From Cyprinodon diabolis (Eukaryota > Chordata > Actinopteri > Cyprinodontiformes > Cyprinodontidae), in the NCBI GenBank assembly GCA_030533445.1, contig CM060065.1:18400474-18464473 (forward strand): a stretch of 64,000 nucleotides of DNA, given 5' to 3'. The translations under genes were made by a program, and so were the position numbers. Positions 41,823-52,962 of the stretch are shown one piece after another (the stretch's first letter is position 1; each line of letters opens with the position of its first letter). A model generated the notes under the pieces. That model searched no databases, was not told the DNA's origin, and worked only from the letters and a program-made list of their open reading frames with translations.

Positions 41823-42354
41823 GTCTTGACTGCAACACTGGTAGAAACCATTTACTTTGATAATTATTGGAAGGGAATATATGTCTTTTGAAAATCAGAT
41901 CAAGCTCCGTCAGAGCAGATGGAGTGGATGCAAGCGGCAATTCAAGGACTTTCAGCAGATTTTAGGTTGTTTTTGCATTTTCTTAATAATTTTCTTCAGT
42001 TTTTTTGGATTATGATGGTTCTACAGTGGAGATTAGTGTTCATATAAAAACAAAGAATCTGAACTTGGTTCTCCTCTTAGTGACACACCTTCAGAGTAGT
42101 CTTGACTAGCAGCCTCACTGTTTAGTTAGCCTAAGTAGGATTCTCTGTCACTTGTGGCCTTTTTTTTTCAAAGAAGTTTATTTTGATTTTTCAGGGGTAT
42201 AGAAGTGAAGCTTAGTGCCACTCATGCTTGATTAAAGATTGTTTCTCGCTCCCAAAGCAATGTCCAGGTTTGAAGAGGGGGATGCCTCAATTTTAATCAC
42301 ACTATACTACAAGAATGAGCCATTAAAGCTCTGACTTTAACACTCTAGTTTGCG

Positions 42355-42550
42355 GTAAAACTAGAGGGTCTCCATCTAAAAGAATTGCAGCTAGTATGCA
42401 GATCCATGCATGGAAGTGGAGGAAGCACTTTTTCGCACAAAGGTTCCAATAAAATTCTGCAACAATGGACTCTGGGTAAGCAAGATTTCAACACTGAAAG
42501 ACTGGGATGAGTTGTTGTTAAAGAGTTGTTGTTGTTAAATAGTTGTTAAA
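42355..42550 (+). repeat. Degraded interior relative of the 41388 element
   Basis: Shares gcagatccatgcatggaag-like, ttccaataaa and caatggactctgggtaagca with 41560-41700. Terminal repeats are not visible. Confidence 0.45.
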
Positions 42551-42964
42551 TACTATTGCTAGTACGCTGATATCTATTAGCTCAGTTCAATTTTTGACCA
42601 AACCTCAGTTAAAGGTATTTGTGGAGAGCAACGCACAATCCCATTTCTCCTCGTGGACGCTCTGTTTTAAAGTTGCTGTTCTCATAGCTGATACAAGCTT
42701 ACCGTGTCAGACCATCTGCCCTAACCCCTAAATCCCTCAATCACTATATAGAGCGGGGACTATATAGTGAACTTTATAGTGAACTCAGTTAACTGATCGT
42801 TCAGACAGATGATCTTTTTGCTACCTGTTGGTCACGTAACTCCTCCTCCACTGCGCAGTGCCTGCTCCATCTTTGTTATTAGTCACCACTGTCGCTGCCC
42901 CATAATGCTTTGCGAGGAGAGCTCTCCGCACAAAGCATTCTGGGATTTATCTGCCTCTTCTGAG

Positions 42965-43516
42965 TAGGGTTGTAAAAAGTATCGATACTCAAAAAAGTAT
43001 TGATACTGAAACGTTGTATCCGGATACAATACTCGTTTTTAAAGTATCGATACAGTGCCACCACCAGTGGCACCTAAGCAATCATTCATCTAAAGTGCAG
43101 AAAAGAGGACAATGCACTTTCAGAACACTGTGTGATTGAATAGTTCTGTGCACTTTTCAGTTTCAGACTATTTTTTTGTAAGAGGTGCAGCTGCTGAGAA
43201 TTATTTTTGTTTCTTTACTGGCTTGGCTAGTGTCATTGTTATGTGTGCAAAGCATAGTCAAGGAAGGAACACTTAATTTAAATTTTATAAGTTTTTTATC
43301 AAGCTTGCTTAATATTGTGCACAGCATACAACCTCAAAATATTGTTCTTATTGTTTATTGTATTTATTTATTGTATTTTATTTATTAATGAAAATATTTC
43401 TGTAGAATTTTGGAGTCTTTGTTTTTATCCTTGTGATATCGAAAATGGTATCGAGTAGCGAATATTTTCCTTAGTATCGGTATTGAGTTGAAAAGTTTAG
43501 TATCGTGACAACCCTA
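42965..43516. mobile_element. hAT-type non-autonomous element, 552 bp
   Basis: Ends TAGGGTTGTAAAAAGTATCG and (reverse complement) TAGGGTTGTCACGATACTAA, flanked by a perfect 8-bp duplication cttctgag (42957-42964 and 43517-43524). Many tatcgatac-type motifs lie inside both ends. Coding capacity is lost. Confidence 0.93.
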
Positions 43517-44114
43517 CTTCTGAGGCCTTTCTCTTCTTCTCATGCACTTCTTAGACACATTTAGTCTCTTATGACCCTTGGCCATTTTCATTTGCAGTGA
43601 GTAAGGTGAGCTTTAATGACTGTGTGAAACCGTAGCTCACCACACATATACGCCTGAAAGTGCGCATGCACAGAGAAAGATAGCTAATAGGACGAGCACG
43701 TAGGACGGCCTTACGTAGACATATCACCAGAATGATTGACAATTAGGAGGACCACTTATTTAGATGATCCACCTCTAGATAATCGTCCTCTATACCGTTA
43801 AACTTTGAATTATGAATATGTGATGGTGTCCAAACACTGCTAGCCTTTAGATATACAATTCTAGTTCAGCTCTTTAACTACCTTCCTATTTCCTAGCATT
43901 TGCTGTACCTCTTTGCTAATGATCTCTTTCAACTCATTTCAGTTCAAGTTCATATGCCAAATTGGCTGTCTTCTTACCCTAGACTACTCTAGTGTTTCAT
44001 GTTGCATTCTTAGGATGCATTTTTATCTCTTCATTCTTTTTCCTCTTTGCTTTATGTTGCAATCTTCTTTTTATTGTCCTACCTGTGCTTCTGTCTTTCC
44101 CCGCTTACACAAAG

Positions 44115-44147
44115 ACTGTGAGGAGAATGTAGACACGGAGGAGCCAC
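44115..44147 (+). other. diaph3: Candidate 33-nt cassette microexon in the FH2 linker
   Basis: A 33-nt segment flanked by a pyrimidine-rich acceptor ending acaaag and a perfect donor gtaagt. The phase is 1 on both sides, matching exons F and G. If included, it would insert DCEENVDTEEP between QRT and PKKEEDD without a stop. This is the length-variable acidic/basic linker of diaphanous FH2 domains. The version without it already has the same linker length as I recall for DIAPH1 and DIAPH3, so it would be alternative, not constitutive. There is no direct evidence of use. Confidence 0.4.
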
Positions 44148-44607
44148 GTAAGTCGGAGGAATAGCTCAGTGTGTGGCTGTTTGTGTTTGTTGACCATGGT
44201 GAGCTGTGTCTTAGGTGTGCTTGTTTGTGCACAAGCTGCTCGGTTCTATCATTCAGGAACTCCAAGTATACCTCTTCACTTTTTAATTGGCTACAGGATC
44301 CCTGAAAGGAGAACAAGACCGCATGGAACAGCAGGCATACCTTTTCCTGCGGATTAACCCCTGTGTTCTTAGACACTGTTCCCCACTTTTATTCCCTGTG
44401 ATCCTCTCCTCTCTTCTAAGCACACACTCGCAATAATTACAGCGCTAGACAATTACCCGGCATACTCCAAGGGTTGCACATTTTGTTCTTTTAATCTGGT
44501 GTCTTATATAATTAAAAGAAACGAGGAGATCCTCTCATTGAATGTGACTTGTGAGGGTATAATTTTTTTTTTTTTGTCTTCTGTGTGTGCACTCATATCT
44601 GAATTGA

Positions 44608-44900
44608 CACTACCTGGCCAAAAGAAAAAAAAATGCAACCTGATTTAATTTAGCAAATGTCTAAGGGCCCCTCTTTTCTGGAAAATTATTCACGACCTAT
44701 TTAACCCCAACATATGCAGTGAGGAGCTTCTCATATCCTAAACCACTATAAATAAATGATGAATGTTCCTAAGGCGCTGTCCAAAGCATTATTAAAGCTT
44801 TAGGAGGTATATCGTTGGGAGGGAAAAGAAGACGGCAGTCGAAGTGATGGACGCATCATATGAAGGAGCTACTATACAAGGCTGCAATCAAAGGTTACTT
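44608..44900. mobile_element. Decayed Tc1-like 5' fragment
   Basis: Begins cactacctggccaaaag, a known fish Tc1-type terminus, followed by ctaagggcccctcttttc, gatgcagtgagg-like and gcttctcata. No right end or transposase is visible. Confidence 0.45.
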
Positions 44901-46542
44901 CAGTTGATTGATGTGCTGCAACGCACGTCCAAAAAGTAATATCAGCCTTAGTGTCCATCAATAGTTTTGTCTTTCAGTTGATGCCACAAATGTATTCTGA
45001 GATGGCTATGTCCACATTTATTTGGGGAGATAAATGACACCTCTCCTATAAATTGTTTGCCACAGAGACACAATTGTTTTTTAATATTTTTGAAGCTTAT
45101 ATGTAGCATTCAGATATGTCCACTTTAGAAAACTCTTCCTTCATTAAACATTAAATAGACCCTGAATTTAACTTCATCTCATGGGTAGGAAGACTCTGCT
45201 TGATGCTGAGGTAAATGTGGGCTGATGTCAAAGGTTAAAGACGTTCACTAATAACTCACTCTTTATGTGGACCTCAGGTTTTGCTGGACAGGTAATTTCA
45301 AAGATTTTTACAACTCTGAAAACATCTACAAGATAAACAGTCTTTGTCTTAACCCGAACACTTTGTTTATGTTTGCAGTACTAAATGTGCAATACAAGCT
45401 ATGTAGCACATCCTTAAAAAGTGACTCCCCAACAAAACTGTAATGAATCCCATCTTTGGCTAAGCTCTGTTATTTAGGGAAAATTAAGGTTTCTCATGAA
45501 GCTAAAGTGGGAAAAAAAAGAAGGTGGATCAAACCAAAACGATCAGTATATGAATCTTTGCGACATAGTTGGCTCTGCACTTAACTGAATTACTCACTTG
45601 AAATGTCAAGCTGAATATTAACATGACTGGTACTGAAAAAAACTCAGCTGACGTTCTAATAGCTACCTATTTCCAATCTGATAAACTCTGTAAATATGAG
45701 ATGCAAGTAGGAGAAATATCCGTTGAAGATGGGGGATTTCCAAAGAGCAGTGCTTTGGATGCAGCCGGGTGAACAATGTTTTCCAAATATCAAATCAAAC
45801 AGTTTGAGAACACAGTAAATACGAATTCTACCACTGTGTTTAAAAGTATGAAGAAAAAAAAACAAAAGATGCGAAAACCTACTATGAATCCCGGATGCGT
45901 ACCAAGTCTGCATTTTTGTCTACTGATACCATTTTGAACATTTAATTCCACTTCACGGAAACAGTCCTGTTTGGGAACTGAACAAGACAAACACACTTCC
46001 CTTTCAAATGAATCAGCTTTATACAAATACAGTCTATAGATATAGACACGTTAGAATAAACGGTAAAGTGTGGGTTACTTGTTTAGATTTTAGACGTTTT
46101 TGTCCTGTTGTGTGTCTTTTCTCTCAGTAGAACCAGCAGCAACTCACCATCATTACACCCTTTATCAACATAATCTAACTTATAGATAAAAAGCTTTTGT
46201 ATTTATTTACAGCAGCGTTTCAATAACTCTTATTCCATCATTCTTCTTTGATTCCTTTTCTTTATGATTCTTTAACCTATTTTTGAATAACACAGTTGTG
46301 GGACAGTAGATATATTTATCATTTTTTTTTTTTTTTCAAAGGTTATATTCTCAGACATTTTCTAAATTTATTCCATATTGCAACAGATCCTACAGTGTAA
46401 ACACCTCATGTCTTTTTCTTTTGTCTTTTTAGATTCTGGATATTTTGGCGACAACCAATACGCTCTCTAGTATCAGGTTTTCTTGTCTACCATTACGTTT
46501 GTCTTTCCTTTTGTAACAGTTCTGTGTTTTTTTCTTTATCAG

Positions 46543-46638
46543 CTAAAAAGGAGGAAGATGATCTGGAGGATAAGAAATCCATAAAGAAGAGGATTAAAGA
46601 GCTCAAGGTGCTCGATCCCAAGATTGCACAAAATCTCT
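46543..46638 (+). CDS. diaph3: diaph3 exon G (FH2 linker to knob)
   Basis: A 96-nt exon, in phase 1 and out phase 1, with acceptor tctttatcag and donor CTCT|gtaagt. It encodes KKEEDDLEDKKSIKKRIKEL, then KVLDPKIAQNL. The KKSIKK.IKEL and LD.KIAQNL blocks are standard in diaphanous FH2 domains and close to DIAPH3. Confidence 0.94.
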
Positions 46639-46992
46639 GTAAGTATCCTTTACCTATTTAGGCCACTTCTATCTCGATTTACATTTATAGTAGCCTTCAA
46701 AAGTTCTTCCTCAAGTGTGGTAGGCATTTGGAGAGGTCTTAACCCTTTCGCTTACATTTCCTCTTGTACTTTTGAATAGTTTTATTATCATGATGGATGA
46801 CTTTAGAGAGAATGCGATACCCACTCTTTTAAAAAGCGTTAGAATATAGGAAAAAAAAAATCCTATAGACATAAAAATCTTATGAGCAATCAGCACTTAA
46901 CTGATATACAAACATAAACACGAGTCACAGCTTGTAAAAGTGCTTCAAAGCCAAATAAACATGCTTTAGTTCTTAGTTTTGTGCTGTTATTC

Positions 46993-47909
46993 TTAAAGGA
47001 ATAGTACACCCAAAACATGATTAGCTTTCATTTTCTACTCACCCCCATGCTGAACAACACTCTGGAGTACTTTTTTGATATCTCAAATGCATCTGGAGAT
47101 CTGGGAGGCTTCTTACTGTCTGCTGACATTCAAATAATGGAGGTCTATGGCGCCCGAGGCAGAAAGGTCCATAAAAGTCCACAAAAAACGTGTCAATATT
47201 CCACCATACTGCTTGTCCAATGTATTCCAAGTGTCCTGAGTGGGTAGCGTCCATAATTTACTCGAAACAAAGTCATTTAGAATGTTTTTAGAGCCTAAAC
47301 AGTAGTGTATAGGATTTCCTAAAAGCGCGCCCCTGCGTGTTCACGAGCCTACGGAAACTGCGGCAGACCAAGCCAGATGAAAGTGCGCATTCAGCGTCTG
47401 CTCTTGATAATGCAAGCGTAGGAGAAGAAATGTGCTGTTTACCTGTGCAAAGAAAGAAACAACGAAAGAAAAATGTCTGAGGACTTCAGTGTTGAGGAAG
47501 AGCATGAGTTCTTTACCGAGCTGAATGCGCACTTTCATCTGGTTTGGTCTGCCGCGGTTTCCGTAGACTCGTGAACGTGCTTTTAGGAAATCCTATACAC
47601 TACTGTTTATCCTCTAAAAACATTCTAAATGACTTTGTTTCGAGTAAATTATGGACGCTACCCACTCAGGACACTTGGAATACATTGGACGAGCAGTATG
47701 GAGGAATATTGACGTTTTTGGGGACTTTTATGGACCTTTCTGCCTCGGGCGCCATAGACCTCCATTATTTGAATGTCAGCAGACAGCAAGAAGCCTCCCA
47801 GATCTCCAGATGCATTTGAGATATCAAAAAAGTACTCCAGAGTGTTGTTCAGCATGGGGGTGAGTAGAAAATGAAGGCTAATCATGTTTTGGGTGTACTA
47901 TTCCTTTAA
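46993..47909. mobile_element. Palindromic TTAA-flanked MITE (T2-like), copy 2
   Basis: 917 bp, the same family as the 10811 copy and very similar to it. Both arms are nearly complete and TTAA is at both ends (46993-46996, 47906-47909). The asymmetric centre is in the opposite orientation to that in copy 1, so the two inserted in opposite directions. It lies 354 nt downstream of exon G. Confidence 0.87.
47473..47574 (+). other. Short frame in the unique centre of TTAA element copy 2
   Basis: ATG to stop, 33 codons, beginning MSEDFSVEEEHEFFTELNAH and running into the right arm. The same centre occurs reversed in copy 1. I recognise no family. It could be a trace of captured host sequence or of the parent transposon, or chance. 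Confidence 0.2.
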
Positions 47910-50475
47910 GGCCCTGGAGGATTCTGGGAAATTTTTTGTTGCCTCCTGCCAATCGCTCTCTTCATGTTCTAACGAATATTGTATTTATGCAAGTGGAAAT
48001 TGATGTAGTAGATTAAATGAGAGTTTGACTTAAAGAAAAAAAGCTTTTGGTTACACAAATCCTTAAAGTCTCCGTTGCAAAAATCTTAACTCAAATCTTT
48101 GAGCCAAGGGATTATTTTTCTGAATTGCAGTGAACAATAACATGCTCTACTTGCACAACCTGTGGCTAGGTTTGAAAATAAAAAGAGAAATAAAACAAAC
48201 CAAATTTATTTTAAACTGACTTTAATAGTGTTTTTTTTAATCTAATTTGCAAAACCCCAGAAACCTCCAAGTCAATTTGCGCTGTCATCAATTTGTATCC
48301 TAATTTCCTACCAACATATTGTTATTTGGCTTGCTTGTTTTTCTACTTAATTATAGTACATAGAGCAGTTTGTATCCATTGTGGATTTTTTCTCTCTTGG
48401 TAATTAGGATTTTTTATATGGTAATTTCCTCATAATTCCTAATAATAGCTTTGAAGTGTGTATAATCATCGTTATGAATCTGATAAAATATAAGAGATTT
48501 TGACTCTTTATCAGATAGAATAACTCTGTGACTTTGATTTAACGGAGTCAAGTTAGCACTTTTTCTTATAGCAAATTTTGGGAAATTAAATAGAATCATT
48601 TGAAGTTAAAATGGCTTCAAAAAGATTAGAAGAAAAAAACAAAGTTGCAAAAGAAATGATTAGTACTATAGTAAAATGTTCAGCGCCCACTGCTGCCAGC
48701 GGGAACTAAACATTAATTGGTTGTTGTCATCAAAAATTTACCAGACATGTAAAGGTCAGTTCTTTTCATTTTCTCATTATAAAACTCCCTTTTGGTTTCA
48801 CATTTTTTTTTTTTAAACTGCTTTAGACCAGAATGGTAATAAAAAGTTGCCAATCAGGTCTTCTTCATCTGAGATTGTCTCTTCATTAGTCTAGCCGCCT
48901 GTCATGCTCCTCTACTCCTTAAATTGCAAAACTTTCATTCTGGTTCCTTACATGCACTTTATAAACTTGCAAGTATTTGGCTCATGCCTGGCACTAATTT
49001 GCCTCATCGATTGTAAAATTACAAGTTAATTAAAAACGAAACAGATCAATTTCAAAAAGTAAAAAGCCAGATTGAATCTTGAGTGTGTTCTTTTGAAGAC
49101 CATTTTATGACGAACTTTCCAAACTATATACCTGAACAGATCCTCTAAGCATAGGTGCCCACCAACTTGTGCCTTCTTTGTTGTGCCTTTGCTTGTTGCC
49201 ATAGCAGTTATTACAAGATGACACTCACTGTGAACCTGGTCGGCGATACTTGTGACTCATCTCCTCACACTGAGCTAATTAACGATGTTAAGGATCCATT
49301 AAGATGAAGAAAAAAGGAAAAGCTACGGCGCATGATACCATAGATCTTTCTCTCTGGTTCTTTCTCCCCCGTTATGTACACACTATTGCATTTGCACATG
49401 TATGCCTAGCTCTTAAATGATCGTTTTAAAAAGGCACCCGGCATTAATGAGAATCCTGCTGATCTCTTGAGCACCGTCAGATCTTTGCAACTCATTGGCT
49501 TATATGGAGGGGAGCTCTGACCTTTGTTTCATGCATTAAAAGAAAATGGGACTAATCAGCCCAGTAGCAGCGATAAATCAAGCAGTAGAAACTGCAGAGC
49601 AGAAACAAGTGGGGTAAAAAGCTGGGGAGAGTGGGCAGGTTTACAGCATGCACTTCACCATAGGAGGGAAAGGGTCTAAAAGCTCTGAATGAGCTTGGTA
49701 ATATGTATGGGAGTTATTTTCTTTTTGATTGATTTCAATTGTGCTTCACTTTTACGTTTCAGTTAAATTAACACTAATAAGTTGTGAAGTACTATTTTCT
49801 TCACTGCTTTAAGGCTCGTTTGATATAAAACCACAACCTTATTGGGATTGTTAGGTTTTTCAGTAAAAATTAAGCTAGCAGTAAAACAAGGGAGTAAAAA
49901 GTGATCCATGTCCTATTTTATGATAAAAAAGTGAAATGTTGTTTAATATGTCTAATTGGAAGCAGATAACGGGCAATCTATACTCATATTTTGTTTGGGA
50001 GAGTGAGTATCGGTTCAGCTATATATCATTTGAAGTCAAACTATGGATTTCTTTACACTCCATTAAGATGGAGACAAGCTATCATATTTATTTTTATATC
50101 TTTGTAGTAAATCCTCTGCCTTTTGTGTTCATATTTTCTTTTTTATAATTTTCCCCAAATACAATAATGACTTACCCTGACAAGCCATTACCCATCTTAT
50201 CCCTGATCACACATTTGATGTAGGATCTTAGCTATTTATACTTTTTAAGATTAGACATTTGAAAATAGTTTTGTCTGATGGACTTGTACATCGATGCAGC
50301 TTTAATTGGATTTTTCTTTGGTTCCAACTTCATTTACTTAATGTGTTCTTTAATGTGTTCTTTGGCTCTTTTGTTTTCTGTCAGTCTATTTTTTACTTTT
50401 TTTTCTTTCCCTATTATTTGTAACTTTTTCTAATTCATTCATTCATTTTTCTTCACTGAAAATGCACCGTTGTGA

Positions 50476-50643
<168 letters not shown>

Positions 50644-52363
50644 TAAAGTTTTTGAAGATTTTTGAAGTTATGGCTTTTTTTCCTGCAGTATGAGTGTAAA
50701 TGTTTGCTGACCCGCCTACAGTAAATCGGGTCATATTCAACTGAGATGGAAAGAATATAGGAAAGTAACTCATCTGACAATATGCATCTACACACCTGAG
50801 GCTGGAATTGGATTTCTTGTGCTGCTCTGCTCCTACACAACTACATAGGTTCATGCCCCAACTCCTGTCTGTCGTCTTCATTAGTTGGCAACCTTAAAAC
50901 AGAGCATAGCTTGAGGCTGAAACATTGGACATCTGCAGATATGAAATACACCCTCATTGGTGACTGTTCGGTCAGAGAAGGAGACTGTAAATTATAAACA
51001 AAGAAATATATTGTGGGTGTTTACCAAGGCTGTTTCACCTGTCACTGCTTTTTGTGTTCTGCTTTCTTGTTTTATGTTGAGACATAAAGTTTTCTTGTCA
51101 TCTGTATAACGCCCATTAACACCAGCTCATTTCATCTCTCGTTATTTTCTCTCCTTCACCTAATCGGTTTATTTCTTTCTTATTATAGAAGACTAATTAC
51201 ATGCCAGAATAGGTCACCAGATCCGCATCTTGGTTCCCAGTTCTGGGTCAAGCTTTTGCACCTGGTTCTCCATCTGTTTGTTGTTGTTTTTTTCTTCTAT
51301 TTTTATACACGCTGCACAAAAGCCATGCATCAGGGATGGTAATCCAACATTTGTGGATTTAAAAGATATTTATTTGTATAGACACATGGAAAACAGAAAC
51401 AGGAAGGTAGTTTTGCATTTTGGTCACCCATTATGACAGTATGTTTTGATACAGTCAATTTAAATTTGAATTTTGTATGACACAAAATGAAATGTTCAAA
51501 GTCACTTAAGGCACAAAGAACTTGTAGAACCAATTACTATATTTACCGCATTATAAGCCCTTAAAGGTTCTTAAAAGCCTTTCATTTTATCTAACAACAG
51601 TGTGCCTTGTAATCTAGAGTGCCTTATGCCTTTTAAGAGGAGCTTTTGTTGATATTCTTTTTTGCGTCCTAAAAACATTTTGACACTTTTTGGTTGTTTC
51701 TGTATGTTTGCTTATAGAAGTGTTATCTGGAGGAATAATATTCATTCAGAGGCCTGAGTATTTAAATTACATGTTAGTATCCTGCATCCTCCACAGTGGC
51801 AAAGGGCTTCTTGTGTTTGCCTTCAAATTATCCTGATGCTTTGGTTATAACTTTTGCCCTGTTTGACCTTTGACCCGGTGGCTGGTAAAAAGCTGTGGGA
51901 AGTTGAAGTTGTTCTTCTGTAATGTAGCACAGTTTAGGAACAATCCTGAATATTTTAGTATTTCCATAAAAGTAAATAAAGAGCATGCTTTGTGTGTTAT
52001 TAAATACACTTTACAGTTATTTTAAATAATTTTTAACATTTTACAATTAGTTTGTTGGTTTTTGTTTCTAGAAACTGATCTTAGACTATAAGTGGGGGTT
52101 TGAAGCTCTAAGGGCAGATTTATATGGACGGTCAGAATCCCATTGCTCATTAAAGTAAAAAAAATGTTTTCCAAATTGTACATCCAGCTAATTCTAATTC
52201 ACCAGAAAATTTTTAACTTGGCAGTCATCCAATGTTAATCTACGCAGGTTTTGTCTCGGATAATTGTTTGAGAATCGGCTGATTGAGACCTTTCTGGGAT
52301 TCAGCTGTAGGTAAATGTTGGTAAATGGCCTGTACTGGTATAACTTTTAGGTCAAGTCAGGAG

Positions 52364-52962
52364 TAGGGCTGGGGAAAAAAATAAATTTAATCGATTTTGA
52401 ATCGATTCTTTTACATTTTTGCAAAATCGATGTCTAGGGAATGAGATCGATTAGTTTTATAGTGATGCGCGTGATGTTCACATTCAAATGAGCAGAAAAG
52501 ATGCACTCAAGATTACTTCAAGCCAGACAGCTGCAAATATAGCCAATAGGTTGATTGAAGACATTAACAAATGGGGGCTGAACAGCAAACACCCTGTAGG
52601 TGTTATACACAATGCTGCAAATATGGTTTGTGCAGCAAAGATAATGCAGCTCACGCATGTCTGCTGTGTCCCTGCTGCGTCACGTCTGCTTGCTCGAGTG
52701 AGGCTTCACTTTTTTACTTTTCACAAACAAGTTTGCACTTTTGAGACAGTTCTGTTCACATCTCAAGTTTAAACTGTCCGATTTACAAGTTTGCACTTTG
52801 TGTTTAATATGACAGGAAAAAAATAAAATACATGAGTATTTTGAAACACAGTTGAACCACTTTCATTATTGTAAAAACGGATCAAATCGCAATTAATCGA
52901 TTTAGAACACTATGAATTAAAATCAAATAGATTTAGGACTTTGGCGAAAATACCCAGCCCTA
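52364..52962 (+). mobile_element. hAT-type element, 599 bp, with transposase remnant
   Basis: TAGGGCTGGG at the left and CCCAGCCCTA at the right, with a perfect 8-bp duplication gtcaggag (52356-52363 and 52963-52970). AATCGATT-type motifs sit inside both ends. It contains a transposase fragment and is inserted within another dispersed repeat. Confidence 0.93.
52488..52690 (+). pseudogene. hAT transposase fragment
   Basis: The frame from 52488 includes INKWGLNSKHPVGVIHNAAN, then MVCAAKIMQ. The hAT transposase core has a WGL....xxVVHDNAANMxxA block, with the catalytic Asp before NAAN. Here the position reads HNAANM, so the Asp-Asn pair appears reduced and the catalytic acid missing. The remainder of the domain has been deleted. 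Confidence 0.6.

Larger units (their letters stand above)
12115..46542 (+). other. Intron 6 (about 34.4 kb) contents
   Basis: Canonical GT-AG ends, phase 1. The separately listed contents are hAT-type elements (13698-14009, 14018-14208, 15427-15735, 16766-17480, 18751 onward, 41388-41822, 42965-43516), an L2-like LINE tail, SINEs, a Tc1 fragment, microsatellites and two microexon candidates. Between them I see no host gene. Stretches such as 20-23.5 kb, 24-29 kb, 30.4-35.4 kb and 45-46.5 kb show nothing I can name. A sequence near 36170-36620, beginning with a gatttatactt motif, looks repeat-like but has no ends I could define. Confidence 0.7.

Noticed and set aside
46433..46470. Exon-like segment after a good acceptor just before exon G
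   Set aside because: In the required phase it runs into a stop codon before any usable donor.
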